In this document: piece by piece, positions 26,141-38,812 of the stretch
Layout: every line of letters starts with the position of its first letter
Position numbering within the stretch: the first letter of the stretch is position 1
Source: Heterobilharzia americana
Taxonomy: Eukaryota; Platyhelminthes; Trematoda; Strigeidida; Schistosomatidae
Assembly (NCBI GenBank): GCA_944470555.2
Contig: OX104128.1
Coordinates: 46,855,920-46,919,919 of the forward strand
DNA: 64,000 nucleotides
Direction: 5' to 3'
Notes under the pieces: model-generated
Told to the model about the DNA's origin: nothing
Seen by the model: the letters and a program-made list of their open reading frames with translations, nothing else
Databases searched by the model: none
Translations under genes and position numbers: made by a program

Positions 26141-27114
26141 TGTTACAGGACTTTGGTAAGCGTGAAGATTACTGGCAATGGAATTGAGTTTACCTCTTAT
26201 TGACTGTAACACCTATAAGCTAATGATTTGAATTTTCAGATAACCAAGGTTTATTTGCTGAATTCAGCCATCATTCTCGTGAGCTGAACTAAGTGTATCC
26301 AACCAAAACCATCTAATCAATGAAAATGATTTCGCTGATCATGATTTATACCGATTGATACATCTCAAAATAAACATATGTATCCTATTATCGCAAGGCA
26401 TGTTCGAAAAGATGACAATGAAAGAGTGACGAGAAAAAAGAACACAGAAAGAAAAGAATCATTGTTAGGAGAAATAATACTTGTCGGAAAGACAAGAGAG
26501 TCAAAGGTCTGAGTACAACCAGAATTCACAAGCGAATGAGTGATTGATGTTCCTCTGTTTCCACTGTTTCTCCATTTTCCTTTTTTCGCTATCATGATTC
26601 TTTATATGAGTAAATTGCAAATATTTGATAGGAATTTATTTGTTTACTTATTTGCTTTTTTCTGTTGATTTATTAAAGGTTAGATAATTAGTTGTTTGTT
26701 CAGTGTTGTGTATATGTGAATGCCTGTTTGAACATTGTTATTTGTTTGTTTGCTTGTTTGACTGTCTACAAATATACAGAAAGTACAGATATATTCATTT
26801 AACTAAACTTCAGTTATCCTTAGTATTTACTGTTCACTACAAAAATCTGTGTGCCAGTAAGTCCGTGTATATTCTCATAATACGCAGCAGATGGTTAGGC
26901 GGGTTAGTTACACAAGAATAAAAATCTAAAAAAGAGATATTTTTTAGGAAAGAAATTATTGACGTAACATTCTATCTATTCTGTATTATAAATATAGGGA
27001 ATCTTGTTGAATGAGTGTTCAGTCACCAATCCCCACAATGGAAAATCATTCAGTTAACAAGATATTACAATGACAATTATCATGGGATTAAATACCATTC
27101 AGATAGACTTAACT
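26141..27114. other. AT-rich non-coding stretch
   Basis: No gene recognised. The 76-codon minus frame 26365-26595 has a hydrophobic C-terminal end but no identifiable family. A short TTTG-type repeat lies at 26741-26760 and could be the tail of an old LINE. Confidence 0.4.
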
Positions 27115-27180
27115 TTCATCTTGATATTCATCCCGGACCGACATCTGTTGAAGAACCATTGGAAACCTAGGAACAATGTA
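27115..27180 (-). mobile_element. tRNA-box SINE 3' fragment (copy F6a)
   Basis: Minus-strand match to the region after the hammerhead: 'ccgacatctgttgaagaacc' and 'attggaaacctaggaac'. It is followed on the right by a + strand copy about 100 bases away. Confidence 0.55.
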
Positions 27181-27279
27181 GGGCAAATCAAGTCGTACAT
27201 GAAGACAGTCACTCAGCGACAGCACTGGATGTAGGTCTCGCTATAGTGAGGACTGGTATGGGTAGGAGGATGTGGACCA

Positions 27280-27442
27280 CTGGATTCCGACTGAATGGCT
27301 GGATGGTAACGTGCTAGTCGCGGCTTTCGGCTCATTCCATGGTGGGGTCATAGGTGTGAGCTACCTATGAGTTCCATACTTGGAAGAAACACCTAACCAG
27401 TGCTCCGACTTGAAATCAGTAAATAAATCCCCACAGACCTAC
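27280..27442 (+). mobile_element. tRNA-box SINE with hammerhead relic and internal deletion (copy F6b)
   Basis: 'gctggatggtaacgtgc' (box A-like side) is followed by 'gtggggtcataggtg'. The hammerhead relic at 27360-27402 keeps GAAAC ('cttggaagaaacacc') and a 3' arm 'ccagtgctcc', with CUAUGAG where CUGAGGA is expected. About 60 bases of the usual 3' half are missing: the next bases are already 'cttgaaatcag' and the tail 'aaatccccacagacctac'. The box B region is scrambled. Confidence 0.6.
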
Positions 27443-30400
27443 AAATTGGAAGACGATTTTGGCCGACAAACAGTTCACTACAGTAAACACTAATTTTCGA
27501 ACTGCTCATATAATAGCCATTTCCCTGACAATATATGTAAAGTCCTCAGCTAATTACTAACCCAGATCTATTCAACGTTTAGCCCTCCATTGCTTTTAAC
27601 GTACTTATTATTCTGACGGTTGCCAATTCACTCAAAAACATCCAGTCTTACTATAGGCCAGTCGTGACTAGGTAAGTTTATTATTAAAGTCTATGAATTC
27701 AGTGCAGAGTGAAGTAGATTTCAATCACCAAGTAAACGCAAGCCTCTTCATTGTTCCAAATACTCTTTGTTGATTACTGTCAAGAAGCATAAAACCTAGG
27801 TTTAGGGCTTCTTCCTATCTGACTATCAACATTTAAAATCCAAATCCTAATAGTCCATCATTATTATCTAATCCTCATCGATTCTTAAATTTATACATGA
27901 GCAGTACAATAAAAAAAAGTATCAACCATCTCCTCAAAGTTGAAGCAGATTGAAGAGGTTTATTTGAAAAGTTTGATATGTTTGCGTACTACATTTCGAA
28001 ACCTGTGATTACACAGCTAGGCATTTTTTATGCAAAAATAGAAGCACGAAAAGTTTAACAATACAAATGTGACGATGAGGAATACGGTTATAAGAAAAGT
28101 CATAAGAAATGAATCAAAGGTTTTGAAAGGAAATTCTGTAATAGGATAAGATTATTATTAATAACAGGGTGAATTTAACTTGAGAACAAATTGTTTTTGG
28201 ACACTCAACGGTATCTGAAATTTGCACATGGCTAGTACTTCTTCATTGAGCCTACTTTTACATTTTTGATAGTTTTGTTATGAATTGTAAAAGCCTTTCA
28301 AATATCATTTCTGCTATCTTTATCAGCTATTAGTTTTGCAGTGAACTAACATATCTGTTTACCACCTGCACCTGTTAGTATTCGCAAATCCAGTTGTTTT
28401 TATAGCCATCTGAGTATATGTCATGCAGCCCTCAAGTAGATATCTCGATTAGTCCCACCCACGAATATGTGTCAGTGTAAAGACGAAAACTGGTAGAAAC
28501 TGATTGAACAGTTTAGCCCTTCAGAACTACCAATAACAACACAAACTGTTTTCCTCCACTACCAACAACCAAAGATATTCAAAAGTTGGAAATATAAAAG
28601 TAAGAAAAGCCTTATTATCTTTATTTGCTTTTGTTATTTCAACCTATCAAAGATAAGTAGATCATAATTTGTACAGAATATTATTTGCAAAGTTTGTATG
28701 CTTTCTCGAAGTTACTTTTGTTACAATCTACTCTTTTTTTAAACGAATATCAGTTTATGTACACCCCAAGTATTTTCAGGTTCATTGTGGTAGATTATGG
28801 CCAACGTTTCACTTTTATGCAAAGTCTTATCAGTCTAACTCAATACTACAACCCATTTAATATCCTAAACTAAGCTGAAACTCTCGCCCCGAGTAATAAT
28901 ATCCCCTCTACAAACCTTTATGTCTCATCAACGAACGAATACTTTAACTCATCGAAACCTTTAATGGAGGTGCGGTTCGTTCAGTGTGCTATACTACACA
29001 ATGTTTACAGTAGAAAAAAATTAGCATATGACTCAGTATTACATAATTCTGAATTCTTGTCAGGTGGTTCTATACTATAACAAACTGCTGGTTCTAAATG
29101 CAAAGACAAATTTTAGAAAATCCATCTCCATCAGAACCACCTATGGTTGGTAGATTTCTATACGACTATATTTTTGCTTGAATTTTATCGTAAATTGCTA
29201 TATAAGCAAGATGGAGTTTTAAGGAACCACCAGAACAGATAACAACTTTCCCTCATCGTTGTTTGTACTTTGATATTAAGCAATAACCAGTAACTTACAC
29301 AACTGTATATACAGGATATTTTCTTTCAAAGAGTACTAGATGTTGTCGGAATCAACATTAGGGTTGTCCCTTTAACTCCATTCAGGCAGTTAAGATGTAC
29401 ATCGCATAGAAAAGATAAGACTAAAAGCTATTGACTGCTTACTTTTACTAAAGCTAAACGGACGATGTATCAATCAGACTGCACAAAACCTAATACTCTG
29501 AACCTATAGAATCTTCACAGCTTTGTTCAGTTTCAATGTGACACTACAACTCTGAACAAGCAATCTTTGGATAAATCCTATAACTGCCACATTCATTTTA
29601 CATCTAATATACTAGTGAGCTGTTTAGTCACTTGTATATGACCTATACTGTGATCTTAGTAAATAAATAACTGCTTAAAGAAACTCGATTCTATATGTTG
29701 TGACCGAAACATGACAGTACTGGTTTAAATCACATTAGGATTGCGTAGATGATTTGAAGTGTCAGTATACACGCTAGATTTCAGTGAACTAGGTATATTT
29801 CACAATTGTTATTATTCAAAAATGCAATTTCCACCGTTTACTTGACTGTGTTTGGGGTCACTTAAATCTTAGTTTATACATGCAGTAACCGAATAAAATT
29901 TACCAATTAAAAAAGCCATCTTTAGTTGGATTACGCAGTAACTTGAAATCTGAAATATACGTTGGCTGTTGTTCAAATTCAGAAAATGTCACACCTCCAG
30001 CCAAATAGAAATACTAGACAAGAAATGCTTCAAACACAAATTGTCAAAATCCTTGTTTAAAAGGCATTTTCAACTTCATACTTTTAAAAATGAATATGAA
30101 TTCGTTTGTAAAAAAATGAAACTGTTTTTGTAGTTGTCCTGACTGTACCTGATATGGATGACAAATAGGAGTTTTTGCTCTAAATTCAATTTTTTCACCG
30201 GTGATATTCGTCTACTAGATACGTTTAGAAATCGCGTCATCCTATGATTATCTAAGATCTGTCAAGTTATAAATCCTGCATGAAATCAAAATGTAATCAG
30301 TAAACAATTGGTGAAACAGTTTAAAGTGAATAGTTTTAGTCTGTTTGCTTCCGGCTCTGCTTTGAAACTGATTAGATTGTTAAAATGAAAGTAAACTCAG

Positions 30401-32099
30401 AACCCAGGTTGACCCTGGCATTACTTTTAATTACGTAGCAGTCATCATGACTGAAACTTGAGAAGTGCGTACATTTAGTTGTTTATGAAAATATTTACAG
30501 CAATATTCCAGCAAGCTTCAAGATGACAGGTTGGCAGACGTAGTTCTGCTAGTTATCATTCTACCACGTTGACTGTCTTAAGACTTGTTCAATTACTTCC
30601 AGTGATACTTGTGGACATAGCTGTATTGAGTCATGTTCTTCATTGCCACCTGATATCATAACTTAGTGACGAGAGTTTCCAGTCATAAATGATCGCTTTT
30701 CAAGTTTGCCGCTTTTTCGCTGAAGTAACAGTTTATATTCGAACATATTTGACCAGTATTTATGGACTTACTCTTCATTGTTTTGTTTTTGGCAAAATTA
30801 TTACATAGCATAGGTAGATTTGGAAAAAAACAGTTGATGACTGAAATAATTGATTTCTCAAAGCATATAAATGAAAGTGACTAAGTTAAATTTCTGAAAT
30901 GGTGACCCTTTCTCATACCTAAATGTTCTAATCCTTTGCGTTAGTTGTTGGCATGAAAACAAACAATTTCTAGACATCTGTCCCTTACTTGCTAAATGCA
31001 GAATAGGTCTTGGGCTAAGTACCATTCATCAGGTCATGTTACCTTCAATACGCTTCTCACTTCAGTCTGCAGTTACATGTTTCATTCAAACTAAGTGAAA
31101 TAATTAAAGTATGTCGACAATAATTAGATTTTTATAACACTGTAAAGCTGAATTTAGATATTCAGGAAATTCCCTTAAGAATAGATCTGTGCGAATTACA
31201 GTGTCAATAAACTTATAAAAACTCACTTCAAAGTAAATATGTAGACGATAGCATCACTTTGTAACAGAATAAGATCAAAATAAAATATTTCGGGGGAATT
31301 TTATTCATAAAAACATTGTTTTAACGAATAGGTGGGATGAAAATTCATCCTAATTTAGAAACTTTAGTCGAAAAAAATGTTACTATATGTAGATAAGATA
31401 AGATTATGCAGTGTGAATAAAATCTAGGGTTTGATGCATGTGTATGTGATTCCTGGTGTGTGAGCACAAACTTGGATGGATGAAAATTGTTTAAAGACTT
31501 TACGAGCTATTCAGATTGTATGTAAGTACCAAAAAGATGAACTGATTTGACAGATTTCAAGTTTCACTGTGATAAGATGGGAATTTATAAATTAAAAGGA
31601 AATATGCGCACTCAAAATCAAAGGATTTTATGCATAATACATTACTTAGAAAACTAATAACTCCGAGATAAACTGTAAAAATAATAGTAGTTGTAACTGT
31701 ATAAGTAAAACACACAAGTTTAGTTATTGGCTTAGAATTTATAGAGATTTTTGAGTTTGGAGGCTTCTGAACCAGTCACTTAGCGTGTTCTTATGGATGT
31801 AACTGATGGTAGCCATAATATATTAATCTTGTTGTCTGTTTGAATTGACCAAACTTGAACCATATGAATTCTACAGTGGACTCTATAGTGCATAGTTCAG
31901 AAAAGGTTACATTTTTAACTGTTCATTGGCATAAAAGTCATGATTTTACGAAATTATCAATACTTAAATACATGCGACCGGTAATGTTGACTGCAAGCAT
32001 GCGTTTTATGTATCATGAAATAAGACAGTTAGTGAAGTTAATTCTACAACATCTAATTTGACTAGATAATGGGCCACACTTGATGTCTGAAGGCTAGTG
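27443..32099. other. AT-rich non-coding stretch
   Basis: About 4.6 kb without a supportable gene or recognised repeat. The frames at 28669-28873 overlap each other in two phases and look like chance. Confidence 0.4.
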
Positions 32100-32215
32100 A
32101 TACTACCTAGCTTTAAAAGCTCCACAGATGGAGCAGGGTTTGAACCTATAACCCAATGGTTGGCAGTCATCTCCATAAATCGCTGGGCCATAGCTCAACA
32201 AATGACTATGAAATG
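32100..32215 (-). mobile_element. tRNA-related SINE-like fragment
   Basis: Read on the minus strand, 'gagctatggcccagcgat' (box A-like, about 32180-32196) lies about 35 bases before 'aggttcaaaccctgc' (box B-like, 32133-32147), which is well kept. No hammerhead was seen downstream, so it is either a different SINE or a tRNA pseudogene. Confidence 0.5.
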
Positions 32216-35200
32216 TATCACACACACCCACAAGACTAGTTTTCCTTCAGTTCAGTGTACTCGATTTAGTTAGTGGAGAATGAAATTACCGTTGGTATGA
32301 TAGGACCATAGTATGATGCAAATCTGTAATGGCTTCACTGAGTAACTTGACCCTTGAAAGGAAATACATTGAACTCGATAGATAAACTCTGTTAATGAAT
32401 AATAGAAACTATATATTTATGAACGGTCCACTCATGAGGGCTTGTTCATTATCTATTCAAGTTAAAATAATAGACTTCCGCGAATGTTATTCAATAATAT
32501 GTTTTCTGCTCTAAGTGGTGACCGTTATTGCCAAAAAATCTACTGATTTATCACTGTTTTGACCGATTCTCTACCAAAATAATGCATGTGAAATCTGCCA
32601 ACCTCAATCAGAATACCAAGCTTAAGTTGTCTTTGCTTGTATGTCCGCCTATCTCATGAAAATGACTGATTGGTTGCCCTCCAATGACAAATGAATTCAT
32701 ATTGTTCAATCTGAAGTTAAGTCAGTCATGACTACGAAAGCAGAATGAAACTGTCTTTGAAAGAAGTACAATATGCCTTCCTGTAGAAGCATAAGTTCCT
32801 CTGAGGTTGATGATATATTTTGCTGATGAGACTCGGCTGGCGCACCACCTATATCTAAAATTTCCCATAGAATGCTTTCAACTAATTAACAGGTCAAAAA
32901 CCAATCACAATTAAGCAGTTGAAAGTGTCACAGTAATGCTTTCCCAGACCTACTGGAATCATTTTTCTTGAATACAAAGAGTTTCTGGGTTTCTTCAAAG
33001 ATAAGGTAAAATATTTGAGATATAATACAAAATATCTTACCTAAGTTAGACTTTTAAATGGCACACTTATATGCCCTTTTTCATACCTTTAAACTTGATG
33101 CCGTTCTCCTCATTCTAATGGTTTCTTTCATCATGTTTGTTACTCGTTTTTTGCTTAGTTTTATATCTTGCTAATTCCTTTGACATTTATTTTATATTTT
33201 ACGGTCAAAAGAGATGAAATGTTGATATTATTTGGATGATTGGTTCATTTTTTATCGCTATCTCAATGCAGTGTCCATACATTTAACAAGAAGTATTCCA
33301 TGACTTTTAGACTACATTCAAATTTTCGTTTTGCTTATTACCAAATGACCTTTAATAAAGTGAGCTGAAATTAATCATAAAAAACAATCTAATTATGTGT
33401 TTAAACATTAATATGATTGTGATCCACATAATTGCAGATGAAAAGATCAAAATAGCATGATTCTGTTACAGAATGTAGTTTTCTTTATCAACTGCTACCG
33501 TTTATACCGAAAAATAAAACTGAGATGTAATTTTAAGCAGCTGTCAAGTACATGTTTACTGATATACTGTTGTTGTTCTTACTGTTGTCAGTGGTTCGCT
33601 GAATGAGCTACATCTTATAGCCACTTGACTCAGGAATTTAAAACTACAATAAATTTCATTTACCATAGAAATGATTAACAGAAGACTATTAAAATTGTAT
33701 TTCTCATAGCACAGTACACTCACTACAATTTTCGTCATACTTTCATCCTTAACCCGAATGTCCTTGAAAGAATCAGTTTAGAAAATAATGAAACACGTAA
33801 GAATTGAGTACAAATGCATTTTCCATAAGGTTTCGTCGGCTTCAGGCATAATATTTGAAATTATTTTGCTGAATCATATACATATATGTGCAAAACGAAT
33901 ACTGTAGAAATCCGGGTTGTTTTCAAACTTTAGTAATGATTACGCGTTCTAAGGTTCATCATAGTCGTGCAGAAACCATATCACGAGGGGATATATATGA
34001 AGTTAATTCGTAATTCAAAATTAGGGTGAATGACATACTTCTAGCTGACACTTTCCTGGGAGATATTTTGAACAAAAATTATGACCAAGAAGTTGTTGAC
34101 AACTAGTTTTCAAGTGCATAGAACTGAGTTTTATTTAATAGGGCTCAAATAATCTTTCTTTGAGCGGATAAATTGGGTTGTAGCCTTCAAACGATGATTT
34201 CGAATAGTTCTTAAGTTAATAAGCGTATTTTTGGTCACTAAATTTTGTTATAGATTGCTCTCCAATGTTTGAGTTGTGGCATACATATGTTTTCTTGCAC
34301 AACTTCTCTTTTTTTATGACTAGCTCAAAAACTTATTCTATTGAAATTACTGTAATTATGAAAACAAACTGAAAATAGATAAATTCCATGCACATAATAA
34401 AATATCAACAAGAAACCAAATATATTTATCCCTGATTTCCTGATGCTGATAGGAACGGTGTATGTAAGAATACAGAAAAACTTTATTGTCTCATTCGGCT
34501 TTGAAACTTCCACTAGCAGTTTAACTAAAAGTAACTGATGGTTAGTTCAGTGTGAACTGAAATGAAACATAAACCACTGAATAATACGAATTTATGTGTA
34601 AAATAAAAATTAAAAACACGTTCATTGTGAATGGTTGTCACATAAAAGAAAAATTTGCTAAATGGTATTCCCGTTATTCACTGTTGTTAAGTCCTTAGTT
34701 CACCCGACCAACGTAACTGTTGGAAGCTTATTTATATCTACCTCTAAAGTTCATTCCAAAATAATTACTACAATTGCTATATTTCAATACTGACAAAAAC
34801 TGGATTCACACCGTAGTAACCATTATGGGAGCAGGTGAAAAGTTAAAAGGAACCCTAGAAAGATTAAAAGGATCTTGCATTCACTTACCAAACAGCTTAG
34901 ATGTAAAAAGATTAGTACAGAATTTAATTTCTTGGGCAGTGAATATGATTGTAGGTATAGTAATAAATTTAGTTTGTACAAAAATTAATAGCTATGCATT
35001 GAATACAGTTTAATTTTAGGCAGATTGTCCAATGTTTATGACAAAAGCTTCTTGCATATCTCAGTTAAGATCAGTACAAGTTAATTAATGGCTCTATTTA
35101 CATTTGGTCGACAGAATACTCAGAGTTCCTGAAAATTTGTTTGCAATAGTTTACAAAGGGCAACGTATTTTTCTGAAGCGTGTGCAAAAAACGCTTACCT

Positions 35201-37028
35201 AGCATTGCTGAAACTTTGGGAATACAACTGTCGAAACTAGAATTTTCTATCCAGAAGCAACTTCCTCATTTCATGTCCCTATTCGCTCCCTAATTCTTAA
35301 ACTTACTAGTTCATATCTCTTGCTTAGCTTTCATTCTTTTATGGGTTTCATGGCCACAAACTACTAAACTCGTTGTCTGACAAATGTTGACATTTTTAAG
35401 TGCACTTTTAGCCAATATTTCTAAAATTTCTTTCCCATAACTGGTAAAAATTTGTTCTTTTTTATTTAAATTGAAGCTGATTAGACGAAATCCCAGTTTC
35501 AGACATTATGAATGAATGTGATCACTTATCCAAGCTTCACAAGTTTATTGATAGTGCTTCAAACTTTGTCGCCTGTTTGAAAGCTACATAGATAACTTTG
35601 AAATGAATGCTTATCAGCTGAAATGAGAATGAGCAGAATCAATTGAAAATTTACAGAAAAATCAAAAACCACTCTTACTGTATCAAAGGTGCTGAGTATT
35701 TAAAGTAGATTAAACTATGTATTAAAAAATTCATTTTCATAAGATCTGAACTTCGCTTTCTTCGGCAATCTTCTATAAAACTGCATGCTTGTCGGATTCA
35801 TGCTTTGTCTTTGTTGCTCGAATGAATATAAATTGGCTACTGCTTCTTCGAACTGAGTAATCATATACAATTTGCACCTTATGACTGCTTCTGACAACTT
35901 TGTTGCTTATTTAATTTTACTAGTTTAACTGGGCTGACAGATCCTACCCAAATATCAGTAGCTTACTAACCATACCCTTAAGAATGGAGGAAATAATAAA
36001 TAATAAATTCTGTACCTATTAATAACTTAAAGGCCATTATTAGGTTAGAGGAAACGTATACATTATTGACAGAAGTAAAAATGGTATGTGATCGTGATGC
36101 GTCTGTCGGTACTTTCGGACTGAATGACATATTAGTACAACAATATACTGATATAATATTGAAGCGGTGAAAATCTGACGGTAAATAATACTGGATATCA
36201 CTTTAGATTTAACTCGCAATACTTATTTAAATCCTAAAGGTCACCTGAAGTTTGTGAGAGAAACAAGTGTAACAGGGAAGTTAAACCAAAATATCATCCA
36301 CGGTGAAAACTATAGTTGGATTCACAGAGCATATTAATATTATCCTACAAAGTTATCGAAAAACAGTACAGTTAACTAAATTGCATGGATTGTGTTGCAG
36401 TGAAGATTCACTTATTGTTTAAGAAATTAGGTTGGTGAACTGGATATTCAAACAAAATATGTAAATCGTCCGTTAAATATGGCAGAAGAATGACACTAAA
36501 AGTTTATATTTGTATGCAGTCAGCTGAATAATATCCAGTACTGGTGGAAGTTTACCTTAAGTTTGTAAGGAAAACTTGTAACTTTATTTGGTAACTGTTA
36601 TGAAAAGATTGGTTTTTCATTTATTTTTCATGGACTATATACCACGGATTTGTTTTAATGTACACTAAATCATAAGTGCCTGTTTCTGATGACCAACAAA
36701 TAAGGAATAAAGTGTGCATTGTTTATTCCACCGCATATATCTTTAGTCTTATCCAATAACTGTATTCAGGGAACAAAATAAATTTTCTGAAATGCAACAA
36801 TATTTCCACCTCCTCTTTTTTTCAAGTTGTCTATTATCAACATGACACAATGTATTCATAGTTCATTAAGCATGACCCAGCATAAAAGATGTGCATGAAT
36901 AATTTTTACATCCTAATTTAACAAGACATTTTTGGTTATTGTGTTTTTTTTTATCGTTATTGAGTTATATAGCTGTTCCATACCAAACGATTTGTTCATT
37001 TAAACTTATTTGTATTCTTCAATCTCTT

Positions 37029-37031
<3 letters not shown>
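32216..37031. other. AT-rich non-coding stretch with one unassigned open frame
   Basis: No gene that I can name. The + frame at 34774-35013 (79 codons) has a less AT-driven middle (GAGEKLKGTLERLKG) and a hydrophobic stretch near its C-terminus (WAVNMIVGIVINLV). It might be an exon or an old element fragment, but there is no family match that I recognise and no clear splice context. Confidence 0.35.

Positions 37032-37072
<41 letters not shown>
37032..37072. repeat. (TA)n microsatellite
   Basis: About 20 uninterrupted TA units. It accounts for the poly-YI translations in overlapping frames here. Confidence 0.95.
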
Positions 37073-37075
<3 letters not shown>

Positions 37076-37636
37076 TTTATTCATGCGGAAAATATGGAGA
37101 AATTATACTTTTGGCTTGCCTATGTTTATCAGATTTCATTTTATCTAATAAATGCTCATAAGCTCAGTGAGTCTTGCTTCAGTTTATTCGTCTTACTATA
37201 CATTTCAAATTTTGTTAAAATTAAAAGGAAAAACTCTTTTCATCAATGTAATGAAAACGACCTTCCAGTAAGGGCATACACTACCTGCTAATTTTATTAG
37301 TAGTTGGCTAAGAAATGTTTATACAAAAGATATGCGATGAGGTTCAAAAAGTTTCAGCGTATCAAATGCAAAGTGGATAATAAGGTCAGTTGCTGAAGGG
37401 CGACCGTTTCATTTCAAAGAAAAATTATTAGCTGATGTCAGACATAGTTGATAATATGATTGGCGTTTTAGTCTCTTAGGCTGATGCGTTGGCTGTTCCG
37501 AATTAAAGAACATAATAGACAGTGTGCTTGATGGACGGGGTGAGTGAAATCCTGGTAGTTAAATATAGGTATGATTACATCATCCTGTTTATAAAACGAA
37601 ATTGAAATCGATAAACACAACTGTCAACATTGTATG
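37073..37636. other. AT-rich non-coding stretch
   Basis: Nothing recognised. Confidence 0.45.
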
Positions 37637-37712
37637 CATCATGAACTGATACTAGTTGCACAATCACTGAAAATCTGGGAGTACTAGACAGCTGTTTTGT
37701 TCTCGGATGTCT
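37637..37712 (-). mobile_element. tRNA-box SINE 3' fragment (copy F7a)
   Basis: 'tcatgaactgatactagttg' and 'actgaaaatctgggag', then 'tactagacagctgttttg' and 'ttctcgg', match the 3' half of the group on the minus strand, including the GAAAC side of the hammerhead (decayed to GAACAAAAC). Confidence 0.55.
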
Positions 37713-37965
37713 ATGATGAATAAAACCTTGAAATCAATGCATCTTTGCAAACCTGGATAACAAAACATAGTTGTATGAAGCTGAGAATCTTCATCTCTAA
37801 CACATCTTGCAAAGCATCGTATGATTTAATAAGCAAAAGCTTAACTCTAGACACAAGCAAGGCTGTATACCAAAACCCACTATAATCATTCACCACATAT
37901 CTAAAACACAGTAACAAGATGTTTGGTGATTTCACCTTCAATAGGATATACTCCAAAGCAATCGG

Positions 37966-38023
37966 CATCCAGAAACATTAAGAAACCTGAAGCAATATGT
38001 TTTATTCTCGGTTGCCTAATATT
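37966..38023 (-). mobile_element. tRNA-box SINE 3' fragment (copy F7b)
   Basis: 'catccagaaacattaagaaa', then 'cctgaagcaatatgtttta' and 'ttctcggttgcc', repeat the same short part of the element as F7a, 250 bp away and in the same orientation. Weak but consistent over about 50 bases. Confidence 0.4.
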
Positions 38024-38812
38024 TTATTCAATTCAAAGTAAGATGAATGATGAAAATATACTAAATTATCAGATGTATCCTGAGAAAGCTTGAAAAGGAA
38101 ATTTACAATCATGACATCAAGCTTTTCTAGTAGATGAACCCATAAAACTTCAGAGAGACAAATACTTTAGTTACTGTTTATGACTTTTGAAAATTTCCAA
38201 CTAGGTTACTGGTTGACAACTGACAAATGCTTAAAATAACCGTCCGGTTTTCAGACCATTCTGATCTGGCTATCAAGTTCTACAGATCAGCGTGAGTCGT
38301 TTCCAATTACTCATTGTTAAGTAGTATGTTTCAACTGACGAATAAATTAGCCGCAGACCTATAAAATACGAAACTTCAAAAAACTAAATAAGCAGGAAAT
38401 AAAGTATATAGATTTTTAACGAAACAGTTACTTAAATTCATGCTGATCACCGAAATTAATCACATTGTGAACAAACTCTTTAACCACTTTTGTCACTCTG
38501 TTTCAAAAACGTTAGTATTTAAAATGAACATTACGAATTTTAGTGTCATCAATTCATCTAGTATATAATTCTGTGAAAAAAATCGTCTCCACTAAATTGA
38601 ACTGTCCAAAGCTTCTCACTTGTATATCAAGATATTCATCATGTTCCTAATTTCTTCTAACGAGCTATGTTCATAGTTTAGTTCACAAAGAGACCTATCA
38701 ATTAGTTACAACATTTTCACAAAATGCTCAAAAAAATGTGAGTTATTTGTAGTTGTGATAACAGGATATTAAAATAAAAACTCGAAAACCTAGTTTATAT
38801 ATATAAATAATT
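38024..38812. other. AT-rich non-coding stretch
   Basis: Nothing recognised with confidence. 'ccgcagacctataaaatac' near 38350 is faintly like the SINE tail. Confidence 0.4.

Noticed and set aside
36939..37291. Two overlapping + frames with long YI repeats
   Set aside because: Both run through the TA microsatellite.
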